Assembly: GCA_025458045.1 (NCBI GenBank)
Contig: JALOTE010000016.1
Coordinates: forward strand, 1 to 44,345
Direction: 5' to 3'
Source: Rhizobiaceae bacterium
Lineage (GTDB): Bacteria > Pseudomonadota > Alphaproteobacteria > Rhizobiales > Rhizobiaceae
Length of the DNA stretch: 44,345 nucleotides
The notes under the pieces were generated by a model that searched no databases, was not told the origin of the DNA, and saw nothing but the letters and a program-made list of their open reading frames with translations. Below, in pieces: positions 23,380 through 32,113 of the stretch (position 1 is the first letter of the stretch; each line of letters starts with the position of its first letter). The position numbers and the translations under genes were made by a program.

Positions 23380-24213
23380 TCAGCCCCTGTGCCGTCTGCG
23401 TTCCGCTACGGCCACAGCAAGCGCTGACGTCAACCCCATGGATGCCGAAAGCGAGCGGAAGCCGGCGAAATCGCTTTCGGACACCTCCAGCCAATGGGTG
23501 GCGAGAGCGGCGAGCGGCGAAAGCGCTGAATCCGTGATGGCCACCAGCGGCACTTTGCTTTTGCCAAGTCCGCGCGACAGTTCAAGGGTCTCCGGGGCAT
23601 AGGGCGCGAAACTGCACGCAATCGCGGCATCCTTCGCCGTTGCATGGCTGGCGATTTCGCCATCAACGCCGTTCGGACTGTCGATCAGCACGGCCCTCAC
23701 GCCCAGTTTGGCAAAGGCGTAGCCAAGATGAGCCGCCAAAGGGTAGGTCCGCCGCTTCGCCACCAGATAGATTGTGTCGGCTGCCGCCAGCGTCCGCACC
23801 GCTTGCGCGAACTGAACGCTGTCCACACGCGCGGCCAAGTGTTCGACCGATCGCCGCGCCGCCGTGAGGAAGCCCTCCAGCAACGCCGTTTCCCGGCTTT
23901 CCGGCTCTGTCCCGTGTTCCAACCGGGCCAAGCGTTCTTCATAGCTGGAAGCGCGTTCCCTCAACCGCTCGCGGAACACGCTCTGGAAATCGCTGAATCC
24001 TTGGTAACCCAGATGATGCGCAAGGCGCACCAGGGTCGAAGGCTGGACATCCGCCGCTTCGGCAATGCTTGCGGCGGTGCCGAGCGCCACCTCATCGGGA
24101 TGGGCAAGGGCGTGACGCGCCGCCTGCGCCAACCGCTTTGGAAACGCATCCTCACCGGAGGCGATGCGTGCTTTCAACGCGTCGAAACTGGCGGGAGGGG
24201 CAAGAGGCGGCAT
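23380..24213 (-). CDS. iolR: RpiR-family regulator, probable inositol catabolism repressor
   Basis: A 277-residue RpiR-type regulator: an N-terminal helix-turn-helix (SIAEAADVQPSTLVRLAHHL, then GYQGFSDFQ) and a C-terminal SIS domain that binds phosphosugars (TIYLVAKRRTYPLAAHLGYA, LIDSPNGVDGE, SKVPLVAITDSALSPLA). In rhizobia an RpiR-type IolR represses inositol genes and probably responds to an IolC product. Support here is the adjacent iolG, an upstream perfect GGAA-N6-TTCC dyad (24273-24286) and a near match in front of iolC. ATG 24213 gives a normal N-terminus; the frame is open to 24297, but the extra part overlaps the dyad and looks non-coding. Confidence 0.82.
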   Translation of the reverse strand: MPPLAPPASFDALKARIASGEDAFPKRLAQAARHALAHPDEVALGTAASIAEAADVQPSTLVRLAHHLGYQGFSDFQSVFRERLRERASSYEERLARLEHGTEPESRETALLEGFLTAARRSVEHLAARVDSVQFAQAVRTLAAADTIYLVAKRRTYPLAAHLGYAFAKLGVRAVLIDSPNGVDGEIASHATAKDAAIACSFAPYAPETLELSRGLGKSKVPLVAITDSALSPLAALATHWLEVSESDFAGFRSLSASMGLTSALAVAVAERRRHRG

Positions 24214-24271
24214 GTCACAGGGCTGGCTGGCAAATGCTGGCCGCGCAACTGTTGCACGGTGCCGCTTCAAT

Positions 24272-24287
24272 TGGAACAGGCGTTCCA
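24272..24287. promoter_or_regulatory. Candidate IolR operator upstream of iolR
   Basis: TGGAACAGGCGTTCCA: a 6-base dyad containing an exact GGAA-N6-TTCC (24273-24286), about 60 bases upstream of the iolR start and in the 113-base gap after iolG. It matches the motif I recall for rhizobial IolR and suggests autoregulation. Confidence 0.6.
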
Positions 24288-24326
24288 TCGCGCGCAATGC
24301 CAGCCTCGACTGGCGTCATGCACCGC

Positions 24327-25328
24327 TTACAGCACCTCGGATACGGCAACCAGGCGGCCTTCCTTGATGGATTTCAGCGCCGCATCGGCCAAGGCGAGCG
24401 CGATCAGGCCGTCTTCCCCGGAGGGGGAGGGCGCTGCATCGTTCCTGATCACGTCAACAAAAGCGGCGATTTCGGCGGCGTAGGCATCAAGATAACGCGT
24501 CATGAAGAAATCATGCAGGGGCGGGCGCGTATAGCCCAACCGGCCCGCGACCTCGATGGATACCGGCCGCTGGTTTTCCGCCCGCACCGCACCGTTCGAG
24601 CCGTGCGCTTCGATGCGCTGGTCATAGCCATAGGCCGCCCTACGCGAGTTGGAGATCGAGCAATGTTTTCCGCTCTCCGTCATCAGGATGACCGAGACGG
24701 AATCAAAGTCGCCCGCCTTGCCGATTTCCGCGTCGACCAGAACAGAGGCGGTGGCGAAGACGTGCGTCGGCTCTTCTCGCAGCAGAAAGCGCGCCATGTC
24801 GAAGTCATGGATCGTCATGTCACGCAGGATGCCGCCGGAGGTTTGAATATAGGACACCGGCGGGGCGCCCGGATCGCGGGAGACGATCTGAACCATCTCG
24901 ACATCGCCGATCGCGCCGTCGTCGATGGCCTGGCGCACGGCCCTGAAATGCGGGTCGAACCGGCGGTTGAAGCCAACCATCAGCTTGGCCCCCGAGGCTT
25001 TGACAACGCCAAGACACGCCTTGACCCGGGCAAGCGAGAGATCGACCGGTTTCTCACAAAAGATCGCCTTGCCGGCCTTGGCGAAGCGCTCGATCAGGTC
25101 GGCGTGGGTGCTCGTCGGCGTGCAGATGATGACGGCGTCAATCGTATTGTCGGCTTCGATCTCGTCAATCGTGCTCACCGCGCAGCCATGGGTGTTGGCA
25201 AGTGCCTCAGCGGCCTCGACCGCGGAGTCAGCCACAGCCGCCAATGACGCGTCTGGGTTTGCGGCGATGGCGCGGGCATGAACCTTGCCGATGCGGCCGG
25301 CGCCGAGCACCGCGAACTTCAATGTCAT
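24327..25328 (-). CDS. iolG: myo-Inositol 2-dehydrogenase
   Basis: A 333-residue Gfo/Idh/MocA-family oxidoreductase that oxidises myo-inositol to scyllo-inosose with NAD+, the first step of the pathway completed by IolE, IolD, IolB and IolC. The NAD-binding motif GAGRIGKVHARAIAANPD opens the protein, followed by ICTPTSTHADLIE, FCEKPVDLS (the catalytic Lys), FNRRFDPHF and GILRDMTIHDFDMARFLL, whose Asp and His complete the active site. The gene is on the minus strand, 113 bases before iolR. The 101 bases upstream (25329-25429) contain a CGATA-N9-TATCG dyad but no clear IolR box. Confidence 0.93.
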   Translation of the reverse strand: MTLKFAVLGAGRIGKVHARAIAANPDASLAAVADSAVEAAEALANTHGCAVSTIDEIEADNTIDAVIICTPTSTHADLIERFAKAGKAIFCEKPVDLSLARVKACLGVVKASGAKLMVGFNRRFDPHFRAVRQAIDDGAIGDVEMVQIVSRDPGAPPVSYIQTSGGILRDMTIHDFDMARFLLREEPTHVFATASVLVDAEIGKAGDFDSVSVILMTESGKHCSISNSRRAAYGYDQRIEAHGSNGAVRAENQRPVSIEVAGRLGYTRPPLHDFFMTRYLDAYAAEIAAFVDVIRNDAAPSPSGEDGLIALALADAALKSIKEGRLVAVSEVL

Positions 25329-25429
25329 GATCAGGTTCCATGGAGGGGGCCAAAGCGTGGGGCAGGAAATAGAATGAACGCTGCATCACGTCCATACGAT
25401 AGAAGAAAAATATCGCATGGTGCGCGACG

Positions 25430-26215
25430 TCAGCATCCTTTCCAGACAGGGTGGCGCTTCTCCGCAAAGGCTCTTGCGCCCTCAAGCTGGTCCTCGCTTT
25501 CATACAGCGCCTTCACCGTTGGCAGGGCCTTGCGAGCGATGACGTGCATCAGATCGGCGAAGGCCATGGTTTCCGCCGCGCGTGCCACTTCCTTGATTGC
25601 GGCAAACACCAAGGGCGGTCCGGCAGCGAGAAGCCGCGCCGTTTCCCATGCCTTGTCCATCAGCGCCTGTTCGTCCGCCAACACGGCATTGACAAGGCCC
25701 CAGCGCGCGGCCTCGTCGGCCTCCATCCATCGGCCTGTCAGCAGCAGGTCCATCGCGACATGATGGGGGATGCGCTTCGGCAGACGGATCGTGCCGGAAT
25801 CCGCCAGCGTTCCTGCATTGATTTCGGGCAGGGCGAAACGCGAATGCGCGGTCGCGTAGATCAGGTCGCAGGAGAGCGCCAGTTCAAACCCGCCGCCAAC
25901 CGCCATGCCGTTTACTGCTGCGATTACCGGCTTGTTCAATCCGGGCAGCATTTGCAAACCACCGAAGCCGCCGACGCCATAGTCCGCGTCTACCGCATCC
26001 CCGGCCGCGGCGGCCTTCAGATCCCATCCGGCCGAGAAAAACCTTTCGCCCGCCGTGCGCAGGATGGCGACGCGCAAACTGGTGTCGTCGCGAAAGGCGC
26101 GGAAAGTCTCGCCCATCAGCCGCGAGGTCGCGAGGTCAATGGCGTTGGCCTTCGGCCGGTCGAGCGTGACTTCCAGCACCCCGCCCTCGCAGCGTGTGGT
26201 GATGATGTCAGGCAT
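25430..26215 (-). CDS. Carnitinyl-CoA dehydratase-like enoyl-CoA hydratase
   Basis: A 261-residue crotonase-fold enzyme. It is unusually close to CaiD (crotonobetainyl-CoA hydratase / carnitinyl-CoA dehydratase): LDRPKANAID, FRDDTSLRVAI, FFSAGWDLKAAAAGDAVDAD, GVGGFGGL, NKPVIAAVNGMAVGGGFELA and the C-terminal AFAEKRHPVWKG all have direct counterparts in E. coli CaiD. The gene would hydrate crotonobetainyl-CoA to carnitinyl-CoA. It is the last gene of the minus-strand cluster; its ATG 26215 overlaps the end of the acyl-CoA synthetase gene by 8 bases, so they are translationally coupled. An extended start at 26269 is less likely. The betaine substrate is inferred from similarity and from the carnitine dehydrogenase upstream. 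Confidence 0.85.
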   Translation of the reverse strand: MPDIITTRCEGGVLEVTLDRPKANAIDLATSRLMGETFRAFRDDTSLRVAILRTAGERFFSAGWDLKAAAAGDAVDADYGVGGFGGLQMLPGLNKPVIAAVNGMAVGGGFELALSCDLIYATAHSRFALPEINAGTLADSGTIRLPKRIPHHVAMDLLLTGRWMEADEAARWGLVNAVLADEQALMDKAWETARLLAAGPPLVFAAIKEVARAAETMAFADLMHVIARKALPTVKALYESEDQLEGARAFAEKRHPVWKGC

Positions 26216-28274
26216 GGGCGGCCTCCACAAGCAGGGCGTCGGCGATCCAGGCGCCGTGCGGGGTTGCAATGACGGGGTTCAGATCCATCTCGATGATTGC
26301 CTCGGCATGGGTGGTGGCAAAATGCGCGGCGCGCTCAAGCGTATCGAGCACGGCCTCCAGATCCGCCTTCGGCCTGCCACGGTAGCCATCGAGCAGCGGG
26401 AACATCTTGAGGCTGCGCAATGCCGTCTCCAGCTCAGCGCGGTCGGCGGGGAGCAGCAGGGTGCACGCGTCATTGAGCAACTCGACCAGCACCCCGCCGG
26501 TCCCGATGGTCAGCACCGGACCAAAAACGGCGTCGCGCGTCACGCCGACGATCAGTTCGGCCACACCGTCTGCAACCATGCGTTCCACAAGCACGCTGTC
26601 GCCGAGCGTCAGCAGGCGGCGCGCCGCGTCCCCGACGGCAGCGGCGTCGGCGAGATGCAATCTCACGGCGTTGCGTTCGCTTTTGTGCGCAAGGCCCATC
26701 GTCTTGGCCGCAACCGGAAAACCCAGGTCCCGCGCCGCGGCGACAGCCTCGTCGATGGTCCGGCAGTCGCGGCCCTCCGGCACCGGCAGTCCGAAGGCAC
26801 GGAGCCGCGCCTTGGCCTCGGCCTCTGTCAAAACGCGCCCGGCGAGCGGCGGCCTCGGCGCGACATTCATCGGTGCGCACACAGGCTGCCGCCATGCATG
26901 GCCGATCAAGGCTGCGCCGGCGATGGCGTCCATCGCTTCGGCAATGCCGCACAAGGGTGCGATGCCGCGCGCCATCAGATCGTCGGCCCAGTGTTCGGGC
27001 AGTGTCTCCGGCAATGACGCCACCACGGCGCCCTTCGCGGTGTTGGCCGCCAGCGCCGCGCGAAAGGCATCGACGGTGTTGATCCAGTCCGCATCCGAAC
27101 AGCGGTCGCGGCGCGGAAAATCCAGCACCAGCAGGTTGAGATCGAAACCGCCAGCAGTGAAGGCGGTGAAGGTGCGCTGCATCGCCGGGCGGTCATTCCA
27201 GATGAAGGTGTGGTAATCGAGCGGATTTGCGATGGCGACAAGCGGCCCCAGCGTGTCTTTCACCATGCGGGCATGCGCTTCGGCCAGCGGCGGAAAACCC
27301 ACCGGGCGACCGACAGCGGCGTCAGACATCAGCGACGCCTCGCCACCAGAACAGCTCATCGACGACAGGCGCATCCCGCCAAGCGGACCATGCACATGCA
27401 ACAGCTTCAGTGTCTCAAGAAAGACCGGAATCGTGTCGACTCGCGCGATCCCCAGGCGCGCGAGAAACGCGTCGGACGCCGCATCATTGCCGGCGAGCGA
27501 GCCGGTATGGCTGACGGTCGCGCGCCGGGCCTGCTCGGAGCGTCCAACCTTCATTGCCACGACAGGTTTGCCAAGTTCGCGCGCGCGGGCCGCAAGCCGC
27601 TCGAAGCCAGACACGTTGTCGAACCCTTCGATATGCAGGCCCAGCACCGACACGCGCGGATCCTCGATCAGCCCAAGCGCGATGCCGGAAACGCCGGTCT
27701 GCGCCTGGTTGCCTGCGGTCATCACGAAGGCGATCGGCAGGCCGCGCGTCTGCATTGTCATGTTGAGCGCGATGTTGGAGGACTGCGTCACGATCGCTGC
27801 CCCCGACGCCCCGTCCGCCAGACGCCGCCCGCCATGCTGGTCTGGCCAGAGCGCGACGCCATCGGCATAGTTGAGCAATCCATAGCAATTCGGTCCGAGC
27901 ACCGGCATCGCGCCTGCCGCCTTGATCAAATCCTCATGCAGCCGGGCCCCGGTCGCAGGGTCGGTCGCGTCTTCCTTGAAGCCTGAGGCAAAACAGATCG
28001 CGCCGCCCGCGCCGCGCGCCGAGAGGTCACGCACGACATCAATGGTGAGGAAGCGGTTCACGCCGATGAACGATGCATCCGGCGCGGCAGGCAAATCGGC
28101 GACGGACTTGAACGCGGGCAGGCCCTCGATCTCGGTCTTTTCCGGGTGCACGGGCCAAATGTCACCGGCAAAACCCATCTTGCGCGTCTGGCGGATGACG
28201 GCCGCCGCCCATGACCCGCCAAAGACGGCGACGGATTTCGGCTTGAGCAGGCGGGCGAGGGGGCTCATCGCCAT
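26208..28274 (-). CDS. NDP-forming acyl-CoA synthetase, fused alpha and beta subunits
   Basis: A 688-residue acyl-CoA synthetase of the nucleoside diphosphate-forming type. The N-terminal CoA-binding domain begins KPKSVAVFGGS and includes GPNCYGLLNY; the central succinyl-CoA ligase-like part has ATVSHTGSLAGNDAA with the family's conserved His region; the C-terminal ATP-grasp region has FPVAAKTMGLAHKSE and GGVLVELLNDA, ending near EMDLNPVIA. Such enzymes activate a carboxylate with ATP and CoA. In this cluster the likely substrate is gamma-butyrobetaine or carnitine. Note that E. coli uses the unrelated AMP-forming CaiC and CoA-transferase CaiB instead. ATG 28274 overlaps the stop of the acyl-CoA dehydrogenase (ATGA). 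Confidence 0.88.
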   Translation of the reverse strand: MAMSPLARLLKPKSVAVFGGSWAAAVIRQTRKMGFAGDIWPVHPEKTEIEGLPAFKSVADLPAAPDASFIGVNRFLTIDVVRDLSARGAGGAICFASGFKEDATDPATGARLHEDLIKAAGAMPVLGPNCYGLLNYADGVALWPDQHGGRRLADGASGAAIVTQSSNIALNMTMQTRGLPIAFVMTAGNQAQTGVSGIALGLIEDPRVSVLGLHIEGFDNVSGFERLAARARELGKPVVAMKVGRSEQARRATVSHTGSLAGNDAASDAFLARLGIARVDTIPVFLETLKLLHVHGPLGGMRLSSMSCSGGEASLMSDAAVGRPVGFPPLAEAHARMVKDTLGPLVAIANPLDYHTFIWNDRPAMQRTFTAFTAGGFDLNLLVLDFPRRDRCSDADWINTVDAFRAALAANTAKGAVVASLPETLPEHWADDLMARGIAPLCGIAEAMDAIAGAALIGHAWRQPVCAPMNVAPRPPLAGRVLTEAEAKARLRAFGLPVPEGRDCRTIDEAVAAARDLGFPVAAKTMGLAHKSERNAVRLHLADAAAVGDAARRLLTLGDSVLVERMVADGVAELIVGVTRDAVFGPVLTIGTGGVLVELLNDACTLLLPADRAELETALRSLKMFPLLDGYRGRPKADLEAVLDTLERAAHFATTHAEAIIEMDLNPVIATPHGAWIADALLVEAAHA

Positions 28275-29437
28275 CAGCTCTCCAATGGCCGCAGCAGCGC
28301 GCGCGAAATGATGTGGCGCTGGATCTCGCTCGTGCCTTCCCAGATGCGCTCGATGCGCGCGTCGCGCCAGATGCGCTCCAGCGGCAATTCATCCATCAGG
28401 CCCATGCCGCCATGGATCTGGATCGCCTCGTCGGCGACGAAGGCCAGCATCTCGGTCGCCTTGAGTTTCGCCATCGCCATGTCCATGTCGGTGACGGTGC
28501 CCTGGTCGAATTTCCAGCCGGCTTCGAGCACCATCAATTCGGCGGCCTTCATTTCAACCGCCATGTCGGCGAGCTTGAACGAGACGCCCTGGAACTTGCC
28601 GATGGCCTGCCCGAATTGCTCGCGTTGCGCAGCCCATTCGACGGCATGGGCAAAGGCGCGCTCGCCGCGTCCGAGACAGGTCGCGGCCACTTGCAGGCGG
28701 GTCGCGCCAAGCCAGCTGTTGGCGACATCGAAGCCCTTGTGCACCTCGCCCAGAATGGCGGAGGCAGGCAGGCGGCACTCATCAAACTCAAGGATTGAAT
28801 TGGTGTAGCCGCGATGGCTGACATTGCGATAGCCTTCACGCACGGAAAAGCCTGGCGTGCCCTTGTCCACGAAGAAAGCCGTGATCCGCTTCTTCGGACC
28901 GCGCGGGCCCTGCTCTTCGCCCGTCGCCATGAAGACGATGGCGAAATCAGCGTGATCGGCATGGCTGATGAAATGCTTGACGCCGTTCAGCACCCAGTCT
29001 CCGCCGCGTTGAACGGCGGTCGCTTTCATGCCACGCAGATCGGACCCGGCACCCGGTTCCGTCATCGCAAGGCAATCGGATTTCTCGCCGCGCACGCAGG
29101 GCAGAAGGTAGCGCTCGCGCTGTTCAGGCGTGCCGGCAAGCAGGATGTTCGAGGGCCGCGCCACGCATGTCCAGTGCAGCGCATAATTGGCCCGGCCGAG
29201 CTCTTTTTCATAGAGAAGCCAGGTCAGCGTATCGAGTCCTGCACCGCCCACCTCCTCGGGCATGTTCGCCGCATAGAGCCCGGCCGCAATCGCCTTGCCC
29301 TTGAGTTCCGCGATCAAATCCGTCCGCAAATGGCCTGTGCGCTCGATTTCCGCCTCATGCGGATAGAGTTCGTTCTCGACGAAGGCGCGCGTCGTTTCGA
29401 TGATCAGTTTCTGTTCGTCGGTGAGGGAGAAGTCCAC
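28274..29437 (-). CDS. Acyl-CoA dehydrogenase
   Basis: A 387-residue FAD-dependent acyl-CoA dehydrogenase, introducing a 2,3 double bond into an acyl-CoA and passing electrons to electron-transfer flavoprotein. Visible features: MDFSLTDEQKLIIETTRAFV at the start, the flavin motif LAMTEPGAGSDLRGMK, NGVKHFISHADHADF, the domain REQFGQAIGKFQGVSFKLAD, the ETF/CoA-side motif AIQIHGGMGLMDELPLER and the C-terminal IWEGTSEIQRHI, where the catalytic Glu normally sits. It is coupled (ATGA) to the acyl-CoA synthetase and CaiD-like genes, so gamma-butyrobetainyl-CoA dehydrogenase is a plausible role. It is not especially CaiA-like by eye. A repeat separates it from the upstream dehydrogenase-thioesterase gene. 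Confidence 0.9.
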   Translation of the reverse strand: MDFSLTDEQKLIIETTRAFVENELYPHEAEIERTGHLRTDLIAELKGKAIAAGLYAANMPEEVGGAGLDTLTWLLYEKELGRANYALHWTCVARPSNILLAGTPEQRERYLLPCVRGEKSDCLAMTEPGAGSDLRGMKATAVQRGGDWVLNGVKHFISHADHADFAIVFMATGEEQGPRGPKKRITAFFVDKGTPGFSVREGYRNVSHRGYTNSILEFDECRLPASAILGEVHKGFDVANSWLGATRLQVAATCLGRGERAFAHAVEWAAQREQFGQAIGKFQGVSFKLADMAVEMKAAELMVLEAGWKFDQGTVTDMDMAMAKLKATEMLAFVADEAIQIHGGMGLMDELPLERIWRDARIERIWEGTSEIQRHIISRALLRPLES

Positions 29438-29470
29438 GGTCTGGGTTCCGAAATCTGGTGTGGAGCTTCC

Positions 29471-29562
29471 CCTTCGTCCTTCGAGGCTCTTGTCCCGTCA
29501 TGGTGAGGTGCGAGCGACGCGAGCCTCGAACCATGGGACAAAAGCACCTCAGGATGAAGGGG
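29471..29562. repeat. Dispersed palindromic repeat
   Basis: Near copy of the element at 17343-17433, with the same order of blocks (CCTTCGTCCTTCGAGGC, ATGGTGAGGTGCGAGCGA, GCCTCGAACCATGG, ACAAAAGCACCTC) and similar imperfect palindromy. It occupies most of the gap between the acyl-CoA dehydrogenase and the carnitine dehydrogenase-thioesterase genes, possibly dividing the cluster into two transcripts. Confidence 0.82.
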
Positions 29563-29583
29563 AGGGCATGCGTTCACGGTGCT

Positions 29584-31050
29584 TCACTTCTTCATCCCCA
29601 CGCTGCGGCCCAGTCCATCCGGTACGGGCAAGGCCGCGTGCAGAGCCGCCAACTCCATCATCTTTCGCGCCACATGCGGCAGCGGATCGCAGGCGGCGCG
29701 GGTGACGAGCGACACATGCACCATCATGTGTTCGCCCGTTGCCAGCAAGCGGCCATCGGCGTGGCGCAGTTCATGGAACAGGTGCATCTTCTTTCCCGCC
29801 CCGCTGATCACCTGTGTCTCGGTGGTCACCACCTCGTTGACCCGCACTTCGTCCAGATGGCGGATATGCGTTTCCACAGTGAAGAAGGAATGGCCGCCGG
29901 CTACATAGTCGGCATCGCAGCCGACGATCCGCATCAAGGCATCGGTGGCGTCCCCGAAGGCTTGCAGGTAGCGCGCCTCGTTCATGTGGCCGTTGTAATC
30001 CGCCCAGTCGACCGGCACACGGCGCTCGGTGGTGCGGATGAGATGCGGCCCCGGCGTGATGGCATCGGCCCTGGCTGCGCGGTCGAACAGGCGCTTCTCA
30101 TAGTCGGCGAGGAGCTTGCCTGCGCCCCAATTGTTCGCTTTCAGCGCCTGCTGAATGGCGATCAGATTGTCATCGCGCGCATGGATCAGTTCGCGGATCG
30201 TCATGTGGCCGGATTGCGCGTCGGATTGCCCCGCGATCAGGTCGACGAGTTCATCGGTGAATTCCGGAACATCGGTCAACCGGCTCCACGGCCATGTCAG
30301 GCAAGGCCCGAACTGCGCCATGAAATGACGCATCCCGGCATCGCCACCCGCCGTGCGATAGGTCTCGAACAGGCCCATCTGCGCCCAGCGCAGGCCGAAA
30401 CCGAAGCGCATTATGTCGTCAAGCTCTTGCGTCGTGCAGATGCCGTCCTTGATGAGCCAGAGCGCTTCCCGCCAGAGCGTTTCGAGCAGCCGGTCGGCGA
30501 CGAAGGCGTCGATCTCCTTGCGGATCAGGATCGGCTTCATGCCGATTTCCGGCAGGAACGCCATGATGCGTTCGACTGCCTCCTTTGACGTCGCCTTGCC
30601 CGCAACGATTTCCACGACCGGCAGCAAGTAGACCGGGTTGAACGGATGCGCGACAAGCAGGCGCTCAGGGTGCTTCATTCCCGCTTGCAAATCGGATGGC
30701 AGGAAGCCCGAGGTGGACGAGGCGATGATCGCGTCGGGGCGTGCCGACGCCTCCACTTCGGCATAGACCTTCAGCTTGATGTCGATGCGTTCCGGCACGG
30801 CCTCGATGATGAGGTCCGCATCGCGGACAGCATCGCCCATCGTCGCCGCCAATCGGACCGCCGCCGTCTGCGGGCGTTGCGCCATGGTGAGCTTGGCGTA
30901 GGCGCGGTCGGCGTTGTCCAGCACATCTGCCAGCTTCTTGGCCGCATCGGGTGCCGGGTCAAACACCGTGCAGGGAATGCCGTTTTCCCTCAGCCGCGCC
31001 GCCCACGCCGCGCCGATGACGCCGGCACCAAGGATCGCAGCCTGCATCAT
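29584..31050 (-). CDS. lcdH: Carnitine 3-dehydrogenase fused to betainyl-CoA thioesterase domain
   Basis: A 488-residue two-domain protein. Residues 1 to about 320 form a 3-hydroxyacyl-CoA dehydrogenase-like domain: [15 protein letters not shown] binds [27 protein letters not shown], and [17 protein letters not shown] with the catalytic His; the sequence fits L-carnitine dehydrogenase, making 3-dehydrocarnitine. From about residue 335 a hot-dog thioesterase domain follows ([19 protein letters not shown]), which in Sinorhizobium-type fusions hydrolyses betainyl-CoA to glycine betaine. The upstream BKACE enzyme supplies betainyl-CoA, so both domains act in one pathway. ATG 31050 overlaps the BKACE stop (ATGA). 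The specific substrates are inferred from family and context. Confidence 0.88.
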   Translation of the reverse strand: MMQAAILGAGVIGAAWAARLRENGIPCTVFDPAPDAAKKLADVLDNADRAYAKLTMAQRPQTAAVRLAATMGDAVRDADLIIEAVPERIDIKLKVYAEVEASARPDAIIASSTSGFLPSDLQAGMKHPERLLVAHPFNPVYLLPVVEIVAGKATSKEAVERIMAFLPEIGMKPILIRKEIDAFVADRLLETLWREALWLIKDGICTTQELDDIMRFGFGLRWAQMGLFETYRTAGGDAGMRHFMAQFGPCLTWPWSRLTDVPEFTDELVDLIAGQSDAQSGHMTIRELIHARDDNLIAIQQALKANNWGAGKLLADYEKRLFDRAARADAITPGPHLIRTTERRVPVDWADYNGHMNEARYLQAFGDATDALMRIVGCDADYVAGGHSFFTVETHIRHLDEVRVNEVVTTETQVISGAGKKMHLFHELRHADGRLLATGEHMMVHVSLVTRAACDPLPHVARKMMELAALHAALPVPDGLGRSVGMKK

Positions 31051-31958
31051 TTCGGCGCTCTTTTCGTCAGCCGCAATGTACGCCTGACCTCCTCCGGCCC
31101 GATCACCCGCGCGCCCAGGTTCTCGATGATCGTCACCGCGCGTTCGACCAGTTGGGCGTTGGTGGCGAGCACGCCCTTGTCGAGCCATAGATTGTCTTCC
31201 AGTCCGACGCGCACATTGCCACCGGCGAGCACGGCGGCGGCCACATAGGGCATCTGGTTGCGGCCGATGGAAAAAGCGCTCCACGTCCATTCCTTCGGCA
31301 CATTGTTGACCATGGCCATGAAGGTGTTGAGGTCGTCCGGCGCGCCCCAAGGCACGCCCATGCAGAGTTGCACGAGTGCGTCGGGTTCGAGCGTGCCTTC
31401 CTCGACCAATTGCCTTGCGAACCAAAGGTGGCCGGTGTCGAACGCCTCGATTTCGGGTTTCACGCCGAGTTTCGTCATCATTGATCCCATCGCCCGCAGC
31501 ATGCCGGGCGTGTTGGTCATGACATAGTCGGCTTCGGCGAAATTCATGGTGCCGCAATCCATCGTGCAGATTTCCGGCAGACAGGCGGCGATGTGCTCCA
31601 TGCGGTTGGTCGCGCCGCCCATGTCGGTTCCGGGGAATTTCAAGGGCAGCGGGTTCTCGACGTCGCCGAACACCAGGTCGCCGCCCATGCCGGCAGTGAG
31701 GTTCAAGACGACATCGACATCTGCGTCTCGAATGCGCTCCGTCACCTCCCGGTAAAGATGCACGTCGCGGCGCGGCTTGCCCGTCTCCGGGTCGCGCACG
31801 TGGCAGTGCACGATGGCGGCGCCGGCCTTGGCCGCGTCGATGGCGGCCTCAGCGATCTGTTTGGGCGAGCGTGGCACATGGGGCGAGCGGTCTTGCGTGC
31901 CACCCGAACCTGTGACGGCGCAGGTAATGAAAACATGCTTGTTCATCGCCAATGGCAT
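31047..31958 (-). CDS. BKACE family beta-keto acid cleavage enzyme (dehydrocarnitine cleavage)
   Basis: A 303-residue zinc-dependent TIM-barrel of the BKACE (DUF849) family, cleaving a beta-keto acid with acetyl-CoA to acetoacetate and a new CoA ester. Key features are [13 protein letters not shown] with [12 protein letters not shown], the zinc motif [22 protein letters not shown]-like helix, [10 protein letters not shown], and [15 protein letters not shown] with the conserved Glu. Placed before carnitine dehydrogenase-thioesterase, it most likely turns 3-dehydrocarnitine into betainyl-CoA and acetoacetate. ATG 31958 was chosen because AAGGAG (complement of 31969-31974) lies 10 bases upstream; the next Met, at 31946, is the more usual start of the homology (MNKHVFIT). 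Confidence 0.9.
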   Translation of the reverse strand: MPLAMNKHVFITCAVTGSGGTQDRSPHVPRSPKQIAEAAIDAAKAGAAIVHCHVRDPETGKPRRDVHLYREVTERIRDADVDVVLNLTAGMGGDLVFGDVENPLPLKFPGTDMGGATNRMEHIAACLPEICTMDCGTMNFAEADYVMTNTPGMLRAMGSMMTKLGVKPEIEAFDTGHLWFARQLVEEGTLEPDALVQLCMGVPWGAPDDLNTFMAMVNNVPKEWTWSAFSIGRNQMPYVAAAVLAGGNVRVGLEDNLWLDKGVLATNAQLVERAVTIIENLGARVIGPEEVRRTLRLTKRAPK

Positions 31959-32113
31959 TTGCGCCGTGCTCCTTGATGCGCGCCGCGCATGTAACATGGT
32001 CAAGGGGCGCGCGCGCAATCCGTCAAACGCCACGACGTGTCGTTTCCAGTCGCCCGTCCGGGCATGTGTGGGCTAGTGTGGGGCGGGGTTGGGCATAGCG
32101 GGGGAGGCCGGTC

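Noticed and set aside
25329-25429. IolR box in front of iolG.
   Set aside because: GGAAATAGAATGAA and TTCCATGGA do not give GGAA-N6-TTCC; only a CGATA-N9-TATCG dyad of unknown meaning is present.
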